Positions 1 to 5,650 of a DNA stretch of 9,295 nt are shown here, piece by piece. The notes beneath the pieces were generated by a model, which was given only the letters and a program-made list of their open reading frames with translations, was not told where the DNA came from and did no database searches. Origin of the DNA: Clostridia bacterium (GTDB lineage: Bacteria > Bacillota > Clostridia > UBA1381 > UMGS1253); the NCBI GenBank assembly GCA_017411585.1, contig JAFQPV010000327.1, positions 1 through 9,295 of the forward strand, read 5' to 3'. Positions within the stretch are counted from its first letter, which is position 1. Each line of letters starts with the position of its first letter. The position numbers and the translations under genes were made by a program.

Positions 1-10
1 AATTTATGTA

Positions 11-34
11 CGAACAAGGCAATCGCCTTGTTCG
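11..34 (-). terminator. candidate terminator hairpin behind the DUF1540 gene
   Basis: A perfect 10-bp inverted repeat (CGAACAAGGC / GCCTTGTTCG) with a 4-nt loop starts 5 nt after the stop codon of the minus-strand DUF1540 gene. The bases that follow on the minus strand (TACATAAATT, to the window edge) are T-poor, so it is a weak intrinsic terminator or a 3'-end stabilising hairpin. The window ends too soon to see more. Confidence 0.5.
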
Positions 35-39
35 CGCCG

Positions 40-207
40 TTAGGCTCTTTTTTCGAAGGATTCGCAGTCTGTGCACTGGCACATGGTCGGATTTGCTTCG
101 TGCGTACCGACCTGAATGCTGGAAAGAGTACAGTAGTTTTCAGAGTTGCAGTGATGCTTACACTGTGTTACGCTGCAGCCAATGCTCATGTTTGCTTTGT
201 CGTTCAT
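40..207 (-). CDS. DUF1540 domain-containing small cysteine-rich protein
   Basis: This minus-strand gene encodes 55 residues. The start is ATG at 207, with AAAGGAGG eight nt upstream (216-223 on the plus strand), which is a strong ribosome binding site. The stop is TAA at 40-42. The protein has seven cysteines (C11, C16, C20, C26, C43, C45, C48) and three histidines (H18, H19, H36). The order is CSVTQC, then CNSENYC, then a hydrophobic strand with IQVG, then MCQCTDCESF at the end. This matches the DUF1540 pattern, in which a CxV-x-x-C start and a T-x-C-x-x-F end frame a compact, probably metal-binding fold. The molecular function of the family is not established. There is no signal peptide or membrane segment, so it should be cytoplasmic. 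It is transcribed divergently from the 363-575 gene and nothing else is visible in its unit. Family assignment is fairly sure; metal binding is inferred from the cysteine content. Confidence 0.88.
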   Translation of the reverse strand: MNDKANMSIGCSVTQCKHHCNSENYCTLSSIQVGTHEANPTMCQCTDCESFEKRA

Positions 208-234
208 ATTTGTATCCTCCTTTGGTGTATGCGT

Positions 235-293
235 AAAAACACGGGAAAAATCTTTTCCGATGCCTTTACTGCGTTTAGTTTGTCCGTGTTTTT
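235..293 (-). repeat. nested inverted repeat in the DUF1540 leader region
   Basis: AAAAACACGG (235-244) and CCGTGTTTTT (284-293) are perfect 10-bp inverted copies 39 nt apart. Inside the first arm's flank a second small hairpin can form (GGAAAA 244-249 with TTTTCC 253-258). If the DUF1540 transcript starts near 290, from a TATAAA at 298-303 read on the minus strand, the outer repeat would fold its 5' leader. No regulator can be named. Confidence 0.4.
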
Positions 294-311
294 CTGTTTT
301 ATACTTTCATT

Positions 312-341
312 TTAACAAAAAGAAATCGATTTACATATATT
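312..341 (+). promoter_or_regulatory. weak candidate promoter for the 70-aa protein gene
   Basis: TTAACA (312-317) and TATATT (336-341) are each one base off the sigma-A consensus and are separated by 18 nt. A start site near 348 would leave a leader of about 15 nt carrying the GGAGG at 350-354. There is no TG extension of the -10, unlike the four stronger promoters in the window. Confidence 0.35.
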
Positions 342-362
342 AATACTGTGGAGGTGAAGGCG

Positions 363-575
363 ATGGATTTAAGAAAAAATAAAATCACACTTGGTGAGCT
401 GATGGACAACACACAGGCGGCTGAAATCTTAAAAAAAGAATTTCCGGAATGGGCAGACAGTCCGCTGATAAAAATGGCAGCCGGTATGACAATTTCAAAA
501 GTGCTTAAGGTTGCCGGAAAACACGTACCGAAGGAAAAACTTGCAGAAGTTATTACAAAATTGGAACAGTTATAA
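363..575 (+). CDS. small helical protein of unknown function
   Basis: The gene encodes 70 residues from ATG at 363, chosen because GGAGG (350-354) lies 8 nt upstream. An in-frame GTG at 348 overlaps that site and is unlikely to be the start. I do not recognise a named family. The sequence suggests three helices: residues about 9-25 (LGELMDNTQAAEILKKEF), about 33-53 (SPLIKMAAGMTISKVLKVAG) and about 56-70 (PKEKLAEVITKLEQL). The likely turns are a Pro-containing EFPEW and a KHVPK. There are no cysteines, signal peptide or membrane segment. The pattern 'TLGEL-DN-A--IL-K-FP' then 'P-I-MA-GMT' reminds me of a small helical module sometimes seen alone or at the C-terminus of Firmicutes enzymes, but that is memory, not a match I can verify. 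The gene stands alone: it is divergent from DUF1540 and ends at a strong terminator 5 nt after the stop. Confidence 0.7.
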   Translation: MDLRKNKITLGELMDNTQAAEILKKEFPEWADSPLIKMAAGMTISKVLKVAGKHVPKEKLAEVITKLEQL

Positions 576-580
576 TGTTT

Positions 581-620
581 ATATCGGTTTTCTGTTTTTG
601 GAAAACCGATATTTGTTTAT
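581..620 (+). terminator. intrinsic terminator after the 70-aa protein gene
   Basis: A perfect 12-bp stem (581-592 with 601-612, ATATCGGTTTTC / GAAAACCGATAT) with an 8-nt loop is followed by a T-rich tract (TTGTTTATTT). It begins 5 nt after the stop codon and separates this gene from the lysA promoter. Confidence 0.8.
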
Positions 621-637
621 TTGAGGCACAGAAAGGT

Positions 638-666
638 TTGACATTTTGTCGGTTTTGTGTTATTAT
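638..666 (+). promoter_or_regulatory. sigma-A promoter of lysA-dus
   Basis: A consensus -35 TTGACA (638-643), a 17-nt spacer, and a -10 TATTAT (661-666) preceded by TGTGT, an extended -10. A start near 673 gives a leader of about 46 nt before the lysA ATG, too short for a lysine riboswitch. Because the promoter lies inside the upstream extension of the lysA reading frame, it also rules out starts before about 673. Confidence 0.85.
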
Positions 667-718
667 ATTTAGCAATTCTTTTTTAATTGATATACATCGT
701 GTGAAAGCAGGTAAGGCT

Positions 719-2017
719 ATGTTTATTTCGGAATGCTTAAATGTAAACAGTGAAAACCATTTGACCATCGGCGGCGTGGATACCGTTTCGATTGCAAAAC
801 AATACGGAACACCGCTGTATGTGATGGATGAAGGCGAAATTCGCAAGAATTGTCGCACTTACAAAAATGCTATTGACGCTTATTATGGTGGCAAGGGCTT
901 GATTTTGTATGCATCCAAGGCGTTTTCCTGTAAAGAGATTTACCGCATTGCAGCTGAGGAAGGGCTCGGTGTGGATGTGGTTTCCGGCGGTGAGATGTAT
1001 ACGGCATACAAAGCCGGTTTTCCGATGGACAAGGTGTATTTTCACGGAAACAACAAAACCGAGGCAGAGCTTCGTATGGCATTAGAATACGGCGTTGGCT
1101 GTATTGTGGCGGATAATTTAGACGAAATTGAAACGCTCGATGCGCTTTGTGCGCAGATGGGCAAGACGGTATCCGTTATTGTGCGCATTAAGCCGGGCAT
1201 TGATGCACATACGCATGATTTTATCCGCACCGGTCAGATTGACTCGAAGTTCGGTGTTGCGCTTGAAAATGGCGAAGCGATGGACTTTTTTGAAAAAGCG
1301 CTTTTGAAAAAGAACATCAAAATGGTTGGTATTCACTGCCATATCGGTTCGCAGATTTTTGATTTGGCACCGTTTGAAGAAGCGGGCAGCGTGATGCTTA
1401 ATTTTATGGCAGACGTGCGTGACCGTTTCGGTCTTGAAATGACAAAATTAAATCTTGGTGGCGGTTTTGGTATAAAATATGTAGAAGGTGACACACCGAT
1501 TGCGTATGATGCATATATTTGCGCAGTTTCTGAAGTGATTAAAAAAACAGCAGCTGAAAGAAATATGCCGATGCCGGAGATTCTGATGGAGCCGGGGCGT
1601 TCAATTGTTGCGCCGGCTGGCATCACACTGTATACTGTTGGTAATGTGAAGGAAATCAAAGACGTGCGTACCTATGTGTCAATTGACGGCGGTATGGGCG
1701 ACAATCCGCGTTATATTTTATACAATGCAGATTACACAGCGCTTGTTGCAAGCAAGGCAGGGGACAAGCCGAGTATGAAAATTACGCTTGCGGGTAAGTG
1801 CTGCGAATCGGGCGATTTGATTGGCGAAGGGATGGACATTCAGCCGGTAGAAAAGGGCGATATTGTCGCTGTGCTTGCAACCGGTGCATACAACTACTCG
1901 ATGGCAAGTAACTACAATCGTATTCCGCGTCCTGCAGTTGTTATGGTGCGCGATGGTGAAACACGCGTTGTTGTAAAAGCGGAAACGTATGATGATATTT
2001 TAAAAAACGATATGTAA
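719..2017 (+). CDS. lysA: diaminopimelate decarboxylase
   Basis: LysA decarboxylates meso-2,6-diaminopimelate to L-lysine, the last step of lysine synthesis, using pyridoxal phosphate in the cytoplasm. The protein has 432 residues, normal for the family. The PLP lysine is K67 in YASKAF within the N-terminal alpha/beta barrel. HCHIGSQ is at 206-212 and the phosphate-binding glycine stretch NLGGGFG at 245-251. EPGR (291-294) binds cofactor or substrate. In the C-terminal beta domain, CESGD (362-366) supplies the cysteine that completes the partner subunit's active site, and YNYSMASNYN is at 391-400. I chose ATG 719, 48 codons inside the longest open frame, because the lysA promoter lies upstream of it and the protein begins as family members do. 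The ribosome binding site is modest (GCAGGTAAGG). dus follows after 54 nt, probably on the same transcript. Confidence 0.97.
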   Translation: MFISECLNVNSENHLTIGGVDTVSIAKQYGTPLYVMDEGEIRKNCRTYKNAIDAYYGGKGLILYASKAFSCKEIYRIAAEEGLGVDVVSGGEMYTAYKAGFPMDKVYFHGNNKTEAELRMALEYGVGCIVADNLDEIETLDALCAQMGKTVSVIVRIKPGIDAHTHDFIRTGQIDSKFGVALENGEAMDFFEKALLKKNIKMVGIHCHIGSQIFDLAPFEEAGSVMLNFMADVRDRFGLEMTKLNLGGGFGIKYVEGDTPIAYDAYICAVSEVIKKTAAERNMPMPEILMEPGRSIVAPAGITLYTVGNVKEIKDVRTYVSIDGGMGDNPRYILYNADYTALVASKAGDKPSMKITLAGKCCESGDLIGEGMDIQPVEKGDIVAVLATGAYNYSMASNYNRIPRPAVVMVRDGETRVVVKAETYDDILKNDM

Positions 2018-2023
2018 TACAGG

Positions 2024-2052
2024 GAGAGTTGGGCAAATTTTGTCCAACTCTC
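2024..2052 (+). repeat. hairpin in the lysA-dus gap, without a T tract
   Basis: GAGAGTTGG (2024-2032) pairs perfectly with CCAACTCTC (2044-2052), and further inner pairs are possible (G-T, then CAAA with TTTG). The bases after it are TAAGTATAAGG, with no T run on either strand. It is therefore not a typical intrinsic terminator and may stabilise or process the lysA-dus mRNA. Confidence 0.6.
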
Positions 2053-2071
2053 TAAGTATAAGGTGACTTTT

Positions 2072-3028
2072 ATGGTAACCATTGGTGATTTTAAAATTGA
2101 AAATCCGGTTTTTCTTGCGCCGATGGCAGGTGTGACGGATTCCGCGTTTCGCAGAATTTGTAAAAGCTTCGGTTGCGGATTGGTTTATACAGAAATGATC
2201 AGCGCAAAAGCGCTTGCGTTTCACGATAAGAAGACAGCGTCTATGCTTGCGGTTCATCCGGAGGAAAAACCGTTTGCTGTGCAGATTTTCGGCTCTGACC
2301 CGGACATAATGGGCAGTATTGCGCGGGATGCTCTGGCGACCGGTGCTTCGATATTGGACATTAATATGGGCTGTCCGGCACCGAAAATTGCCGGAAATGG
2401 AGACGGCTGTGCAGTAATGCGCACGCCAAAGCTTGCCTATGATATCGTGCGCGAGGTTGTGAAATATGCTACTGTGCCGGTTACGGTGAAAATCCGAAAG
2501 GGTTGGGACGATACAAACGCAAATGCGCTTGAGGTGGCAAAATATGCTGAGGATGCCGGTGCATCTGCGGTTTGTGTACATCCGAGAACACGCGAACAGT
2601 TTTATATGGGCAAGGCAGATTGGGAAGTAATCGCAGACGTGAAGTCTGCACTTTCGATTCCGGTCATCGGAAATGGTGATATTTTCACACCGGAGGATGC
2701 GCTTAAAATGCGTGAGCAAACCGGCTGTGATGCGGTAATGATTGGGCGCGGTGCGCAGGGAAATCCGTTTTTGTTTCAACAGATTAATGAGCTTGTGCAA
2801 ACCGGTAGTGTAACCTATCAACCGACACGCGCAGATAAGATTGAAACGATTATAAAACAATTAGAATACAGCATCGAGGATAAGGGTGAATATATTGCAG
2901 TGCGCGAGATGCGAAAGCACGCTGCGTGGTATCTAAAAGGGGAGAAAAATTCCGCGCAGGTTCGCGCTGCTGTCAATACGGCGGCAAGTAAAGAAGCGTT
3001 ATTAAAGCTTTTGCACAGTCTTGTTTAA
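2072..3028 (+). CDS. dusB: tRNA-dihydrouridine synthase, DusB-type
   Basis: This FMN enzyme reduces specific uridines in the tRNA D-loop to dihydrouridine with NAD(P)H. The protein has 318 residues, normal length. The N-terminal TIM barrel opens with FLAPMAGVTDSAFR (14-27), the FMN-binding start typical of the family, and then YTEMISAKAL. QIFGSDP is at 71-77. The catalytic cysteine is C101 in DINMGCPAPK. KIRKGWDD (140-147) and CVHPRTREQFYMG (168-180) carry the lysine, histidine and arginine that contact FMN and RNA. IGNGDI (199-204) and VMIGRGAQGNPFLF (222-235) close the flavin phosphate site. The C-terminal 70 residues are the helical tRNA-binding part. I chose ATG 2072, with AAGGTGA 5 nt upstream; the in-frame GTG at 2063 sits inside that site. 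The DusB subgroup is inferred from the CPAPK and GNPFLF motifs. It is likely cotranscribed with lysA. Confidence 0.93.
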   Translation: MVTIGDFKIENPVFLAPMAGVTDSAFRRICKSFGCGLVYTEMISAKALAFHDKKTASMLAVHPEEKPFAVQIFGSDPDIMGSIARDALATGASILDINMGCPAPKIAGNGDGCAVMRTPKLAYDIVREVVKYATVPVTVKIRKGWDDTNANALEVAKYAEDAGASAVCVHPRTREQFYMGKADWEVIADVKSALSIPVIGNGDIFTPEDALKMREQTGCDAVMIGRGAQGNPFLFQQINELVQTGSVTYQPTRADKIETIIKQLEYSIEDKGEYIAVREMRKHAAWYLKGEKNSAQVRAAVNTAASKEALLKLLHSLV

Positions 3029-3035
3029 AAAAGCC

Positions 3036-3064
3036 TTGCAAATTAAGGCGAAATGTGATATAAT
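3036..3064 (+). promoter_or_regulatory. sigma-A promoter of guaB
   Basis: TTGCAA (3036-3041), a 17-nt spacer, then a perfect TATAAT (3059-3064) preceded by TGTGA, an extended -10. Transcription would start near 3071, leaving about 30 nt of leader, too short for a purine riboswitch. Confidence 0.85.
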
Positions 3065-3100
3065 TTATAAACTTACAAATAGACATGGGAGGGGTAATTC

Positions 3101-4558
3101 GTGAACATTATTGAAGGACTTACATTTGACGACGTGCTTTTGGTGCCGCAGAAATCTGAGGTTACACCAAATATGATTGAGCTTAAGACGCAGCTGACTA
3201 AGAAGATTACATTAAACATTCCGCTCATGAGTGCGGCAATGGATACTGTAACAGAAGCGCCGATGGCAATTGCAATGGCACGTGAAGGCGGTATCGGTAT
3301 TATCCACAAAAACATGAGCATTGAGCAGCAGAGACTGGAAGTTGAGAAGGTAAAACGCAGTGAAAACGGCGTTATTGTTGATCCGTTCTTCCTCTCGCCA
3401 AAGCATACCTTAAAGGATGCGGACGAGCTGATGGGTCGCTATAAGATTTCCGGTGTGCCGATTACAGATGAACAGGGTAAATTACTCGGTATTATCACAA
3501 ACCGCGACCTTCGTTTTGAAACGGATTTTTCCCGTATTATAGATGAGGTTATGACTAAGGATAACCTGATTACTGCGCCGGAAGGTACAACACTTGATGA
3601 AGCGCAGGAGGTTTTGCGTTCCAATAAGATTGAGAAGCTGCCGATTGTTGACAAAGACGGTATGCTCAAGGGTCTTATTACAATTAAGGATATTGAAAAA
3701 GCAGTGAAGTATCCGAACGCTGCAAAGGATGACAAGGGCAGACTTTTGGCAGGCGCTGCAATCGGCGTAACGGAAGATGTGCTCGACCGTGTAGCTGCAC
3801 TTGTAGATGCAAACGTTGACGTTGTTGTTTTAGACTCTGCACATGGTCATTCCAGAAACATTTTGGAAACCTTGAAGAAGGTAAAGGCTGCATATCCGGA
3901 TTTGCAGGTGATTGCAGGTAATGTGGCAACACCGAAAGCAACTGAGGATTTAATTAAAGCCGGTGCAGATGCCGTTAAGGTTGGTATCGGTCCTGGTTCT
4001 ATTTGTACGACACGTGTGGTTGCCGGTATCGGAGTACCGCAGGTTACTGCAATTTATGAATGTGCAAAGGTAGCAAAGAAATATGGTATTCCGATTATCG
4101 CAGACGGCGGTGTAAAATACTCCGGCGATTTGACAAAGGCAGTTGCAGCCGGCGGCGATGTCATTATGATTGGTAGCTTGTTTGCAGGCTGTGAGGAAAG
4201 CCCGGGCGAATTCGAGCTTTACCAGGGCCGTCGTTTTAAGGTATACCGTGGCATGGGCTCTATCGGTGCGATGAACCAAAGACACGGTAGTGGCGACCGT
4301 TACTTCCAGCAGGATGCAAGAAAGCTTGTGCCGGAAGGTGTTGAAGGTCGTGTAGAATACAAGGGCGTTTTGGCAGACACTATCTTCCAGCTCCTCGGCG
4401 GTTTAAGATCCGGTATGGGCTATTGCGGAACAAAAACGATTGCCGACCTTAAGGAAAACGGCAAGTTTATCCGTATTACAGGTGCAGGTCTGAAGGAAAG
4501 CCATCCGCACGATATTCATATTACTAAAGAAGCGCCGAACTACTCTTCCAAAGATTGA
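3101..4558 (+). CDS. guaB: IMP dehydrogenase
   Basis: GuaB oxidises IMP to XMP with NAD+, the rate-limiting step into guanine nucleotides. The protein has 485 residues, the usual bacterial length. It begins with EGLTFDDVLLVP (5-16), the family's N-terminal signature. A CBS pair is inserted in the barrel at about 94-204, with PITDEQGKLLGIITNRD and PIVDKDGMLKGLITIKD marking the two repeats; in bacteria this module binds adenine or guanine nucleotides and modulates the octamer. The catalytic cysteine is C302 in GPGSICTTR. ADGGVKYSGD (334-343) binds the IMP phosphate. The mobile flap includes MGSIGAMNQR (385-394), the proposed base R400 and KLVPEGVEG (408-416). The start is GTG at 3101, with GGGAGGGG 6 nt upstream. 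It has its own promoter and terminator, so it is probably monocistronic, although readthrough from dus is possible. Confidence 0.98.
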   Translation: MNIIEGLTFDDVLLVPQKSEVTPNMIELKTQLTKKITLNIPLMSAAMDTVTEAPMAIAMAREGGIGIIHKNMSIEQQRLEVEKVKRSENGVIVDPFFLSPKHTLKDADELMGRYKISGVPITDEQGKLLGIITNRDLRFETDFSRIIDEVMTKDNLITAPEGTTLDEAQEVLRSNKIEKLPIVDKDGMLKGLITIKDIEKAVKYPNAAKDDKGRLLAGAAIGVTEDVLDRVAALVDANVDVVVLDSAHGHSRNILETLKKVKAAYPDLQVIAGNVATPKATEDLIKAGADAVKVGIGPGSICTTRVVAGIGVPQVTAIYECAKVAKKYGIPIIADGGVKYSGDLTKAVAAGGDVIMIGSLFAGCEESPGEFELYQGRRFKVYRGMGSIGAMNQRHGSGDRYFQQDARKLVPEGVEGRVEYKGVLADTIFQLLGGLRSGMGYCGTKTIADLKENGKFIRITGAGLKESHPHDIHITKEAPNYSSKD

Positions 4559-4568
4559 TTAAGCGATT

Positions 4569-4607
4569 CAAAAGCATTGCAAATTTGCAATGCTTTTGTT
4601 GATTTTT
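4569..4607 (+). terminator. guaB terminator, first copy of the repeated module
   Basis: CAAAAGCATTGC (4569-4580) pairs perfectly with GCAATGCTTTTG (4587-4598). The loop AAATTT can pair further, making the whole 30 nt a palindrome. It is followed by TTGATTTTT. The same 12-nt arms recur at 5565-5594. The T tract doubles as the -35 region of the GH43 promoter. Confidence 0.85.
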
Positions 4608-4627
4608 GAAAGTTTATGTGTTAGAAT
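4599..4627 (+). promoter_or_regulatory. sigma-A promoter of the GH43 gene
   Basis: TTGATT (4599-4604), a 17-nt spacer, then TAGAAT (4622-4627) preceded by TGTGT. The -35 begins at the base right after the terminator stem. The leader before the ATG is about 40 nt. Confidence 0.7.
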
Positions 4628-4673
4628 ACGTTTGCAAGTGTGTTGAAGACGTTATGTTAATGGAGGTCTTAAT

Positions 4674-5561
4674 ATGATTAACACAAAAATCGAGAGAATC
4701 CGCGACCCTTTTTTGATCGAAGATAATGGCGTTTATTATATCTACGGCACAGGTGTTGTTAAGAGCTGGGAGGACACCGGTTGGATTTGTTATAAAAATA
4801 CAAGCGGCAAGCTTGATGGTCCGTGGACACAGCTCGAGGCACCGCTGTATATCAAGCCGGAAGGTGCCGAAACAAATTTTTGGGCACCGGAGGTACATAA
4901 ATATAACGGTAAGTTTTATATGATTGCAACATATTATTCCTCCGTTACAAAGCATAGAGGTTGCTCGATTTTGATGGCAGATTCGCCTGAAGGTCCGTTT
5001 GTTGAGATAACGAACGGATATGTAACTCCGAAGGATTGGGATGCAATTGACGGCACATTGTATGTAGATGAAGATGGTCAGCCGTGGTTGGTGTTTGTGC
5101 ACGAGTGGACTTGTACAGATGACGGCATCGGCAGAATGTCGGTGGCAAAGCTTTCGGAGGATTTAACGCACTTTGTATCTGAACCGGTAGATTTGTTCCG
5201 CGCAGATGCGCCGTCCTGGTCAAATCACAGAGTGACGGACGGCTGTTTTATGTATAAAACGAAGGACAATCAGCTTTTGATGATTTGGTCTAATATTGCG
5301 GATGCCGGCGGCTACTGTGTAGGTATTGCGCGCAGCAAAAACGGAAAGGTTGACGGAGAATGGATACAGGAAGATGCGCTTTTGTATTCTAAAGATATCA
5401 GTGGAAAGCACGATGGCGGCCACGGTATGATTTTTGAAGATAAGAACGGAAAGAAGTATTTGGTAATTCATGCGCCGAACAGACCGTGCGATGAATGCGA
5501 AGAGACGGCAATATTTGTTCCGGTTTATGAGGAAAACGGCACATTGAAGTGTGCACTGTAA
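4674..5561 (+). CDS. glycoside hydrolase family 43-type protein (arabinosidase/xylosidase-like)
   Basis: The protein has 295 residues and is built as a single five-bladed beta-propeller of the GH43 type, which cleaves arabinose- or xylose-containing glycans. The family's catalytic triad can be traced. The base D11 is in IRDPFL. The second acidic residue D126 is in DAIDGTLYVDEDGQPWLVF. The general acid position is occupied by D189 in RVTDGCF, where many GH43 enzymes have Glu. FWAPEVHKYNGKFYM (69-83) and the histidine of GGHGM (248-252) are further family hallmarks. There is no signal peptide, so it should act in the cytoplasm on imported oligosaccharides. It is about the length of a lone catalytic domain, without carbohydrate-binding modules. 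The start is ATG 4674, with GGAGG 7 nt upstream. It is a single-gene unit with its own promoter and terminator, and there is no transporter or regulator next to it to reveal the substrate. Confidence 0.88.
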   Translation: MINTKIERIRDPFLIEDNGVYYIYGTGVVKSWEDTGWICYKNTSGKLDGPWTQLEAPLYIKPEGAETNFWAPEVHKYNGKFYMIATYYSSVTKHRGCSILMADSPEGPFVEITNGYVTPKDWDAIDGTLYVDEDGQPWLVFVHEWTCTDDGIGRMSVAKLSEDLTHFVSEPVDLFRADAPSWSNHRVTDGCFMYKTKDNQLLMIWSNIADAGGYCVGIARSKNGKVDGEWIQEDALLYSKDISGKHDGGHGMIFEDKNGKKYLVIHAPNRPCDECEETAIFVPVYEENGTLKCAL

Positions 5562-5564
5562 TTT

Positions 5565-5603
5565 CAAAAGCATTGCGAAACTGCAATGCTTTTGTTGCAT
5601 TTT
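5565..5603 (+). terminator. GH43 gene terminator, second copy of the repeated module
   Basis: CAAAAGCATTGC (5565-5576) pairs with GCAATGCTTTTG (5583-5594) around a GAAACT loop, followed by TTGCATTTTG. The arms are identical to those of the guaB terminator exactly 996 nt upstream. The stem starts 4 nt after the GH43 stop codon. Confidence 0.82.
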
Positions 5604-5623
5604 GATGCGATTTGTGTTAAAAT
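5595..5623 (+). promoter_or_regulatory. sigma-A promoter of the CAP-yqeG-aro operon
   Basis: TTGCAT (5595-5600), a 17-nt spacer, then TAAAAT (5618-5623) preceded by TGTGT. It directly abuts the terminator stem. No other promoter of this quality is seen before the end of the window, so it probably drives everything from the CAP gene to the peptidase gene. Confidence 0.72.
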
Positions 5624-5635
5624 ATTATTCTGTTT

Positions 5636-5642
5636 AAGGAGG
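5636..5642 (+). promoter_or_regulatory. ribosome binding site that sets a TTG start
   Basis: AAGGAGG is a near-perfect Shine-Dalgarno. The in-frame GTG at 5642 overlaps it and cannot be the start. GTG 5648 is 5 nt away and TTG 5651 is 8 nt away. The 8-nt spacing matches the DUF1540 and 70-aa genes, and TTG gives a protein beginning MKRF, typical of a signal peptide. Confidence 0.65.
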
Positions 5643-5650
5643 TGCTTGTG

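Noticed and set aside
216..236. Sigma-E-like -10 (CATACACC) ahead of the DUF1540 gene, suggesting sporulation control
   Set aside because: The resemblance is partial, no matching -35 is seen, and transcription would start almost on top of the ribosome binding site.
6..315. Plus-strand open frames at 6-236 and 28-315
   Set aside because: They lack ribosome binding sites, have cysteine-rich implausible translations, and run antisense to the better supported DUF1540 gene.
667..718. Lysine riboswitch (L-box) before lysA
   Set aside because: The leader from the mapped-by-eye promoter is only about 46 nt and shows none of the conserved helices; an L-box needs roughly 170 nt or more.
575..718. N-terminal extension of LysA by 48 codons
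   Set aside because: The frame stays open, but it contains the 581-620 terminator and the 638-666 promoter, and the translation is not LysA-like before M at 719.
2000..2860. Long minus-strand open frame of 286 codons across dus
   Set aside because: It is antisense to a clear Dus gene, has no family features or ribosome binding site, and reflects codon bias of the true gene.
3033..3049. Hairpin GCCTT / AAGGC as a dus terminator
   Set aside because: The stem is only 5 bp, has no T run after it, and overlaps the guaB -35.
3065..3100. Purine riboswitch before guaB
   Set aside because: Only about 30 nt lie between the expected start site and the GTG, too short for the aptamer.
4569..5603. Insertion-sequence or MITE ends flanking the GH43 gene
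   Set aside because: The repeats are direct copies that each form a terminator, with no transposase, no target-site duplication and no terminal inverted repeats of the whole unit.
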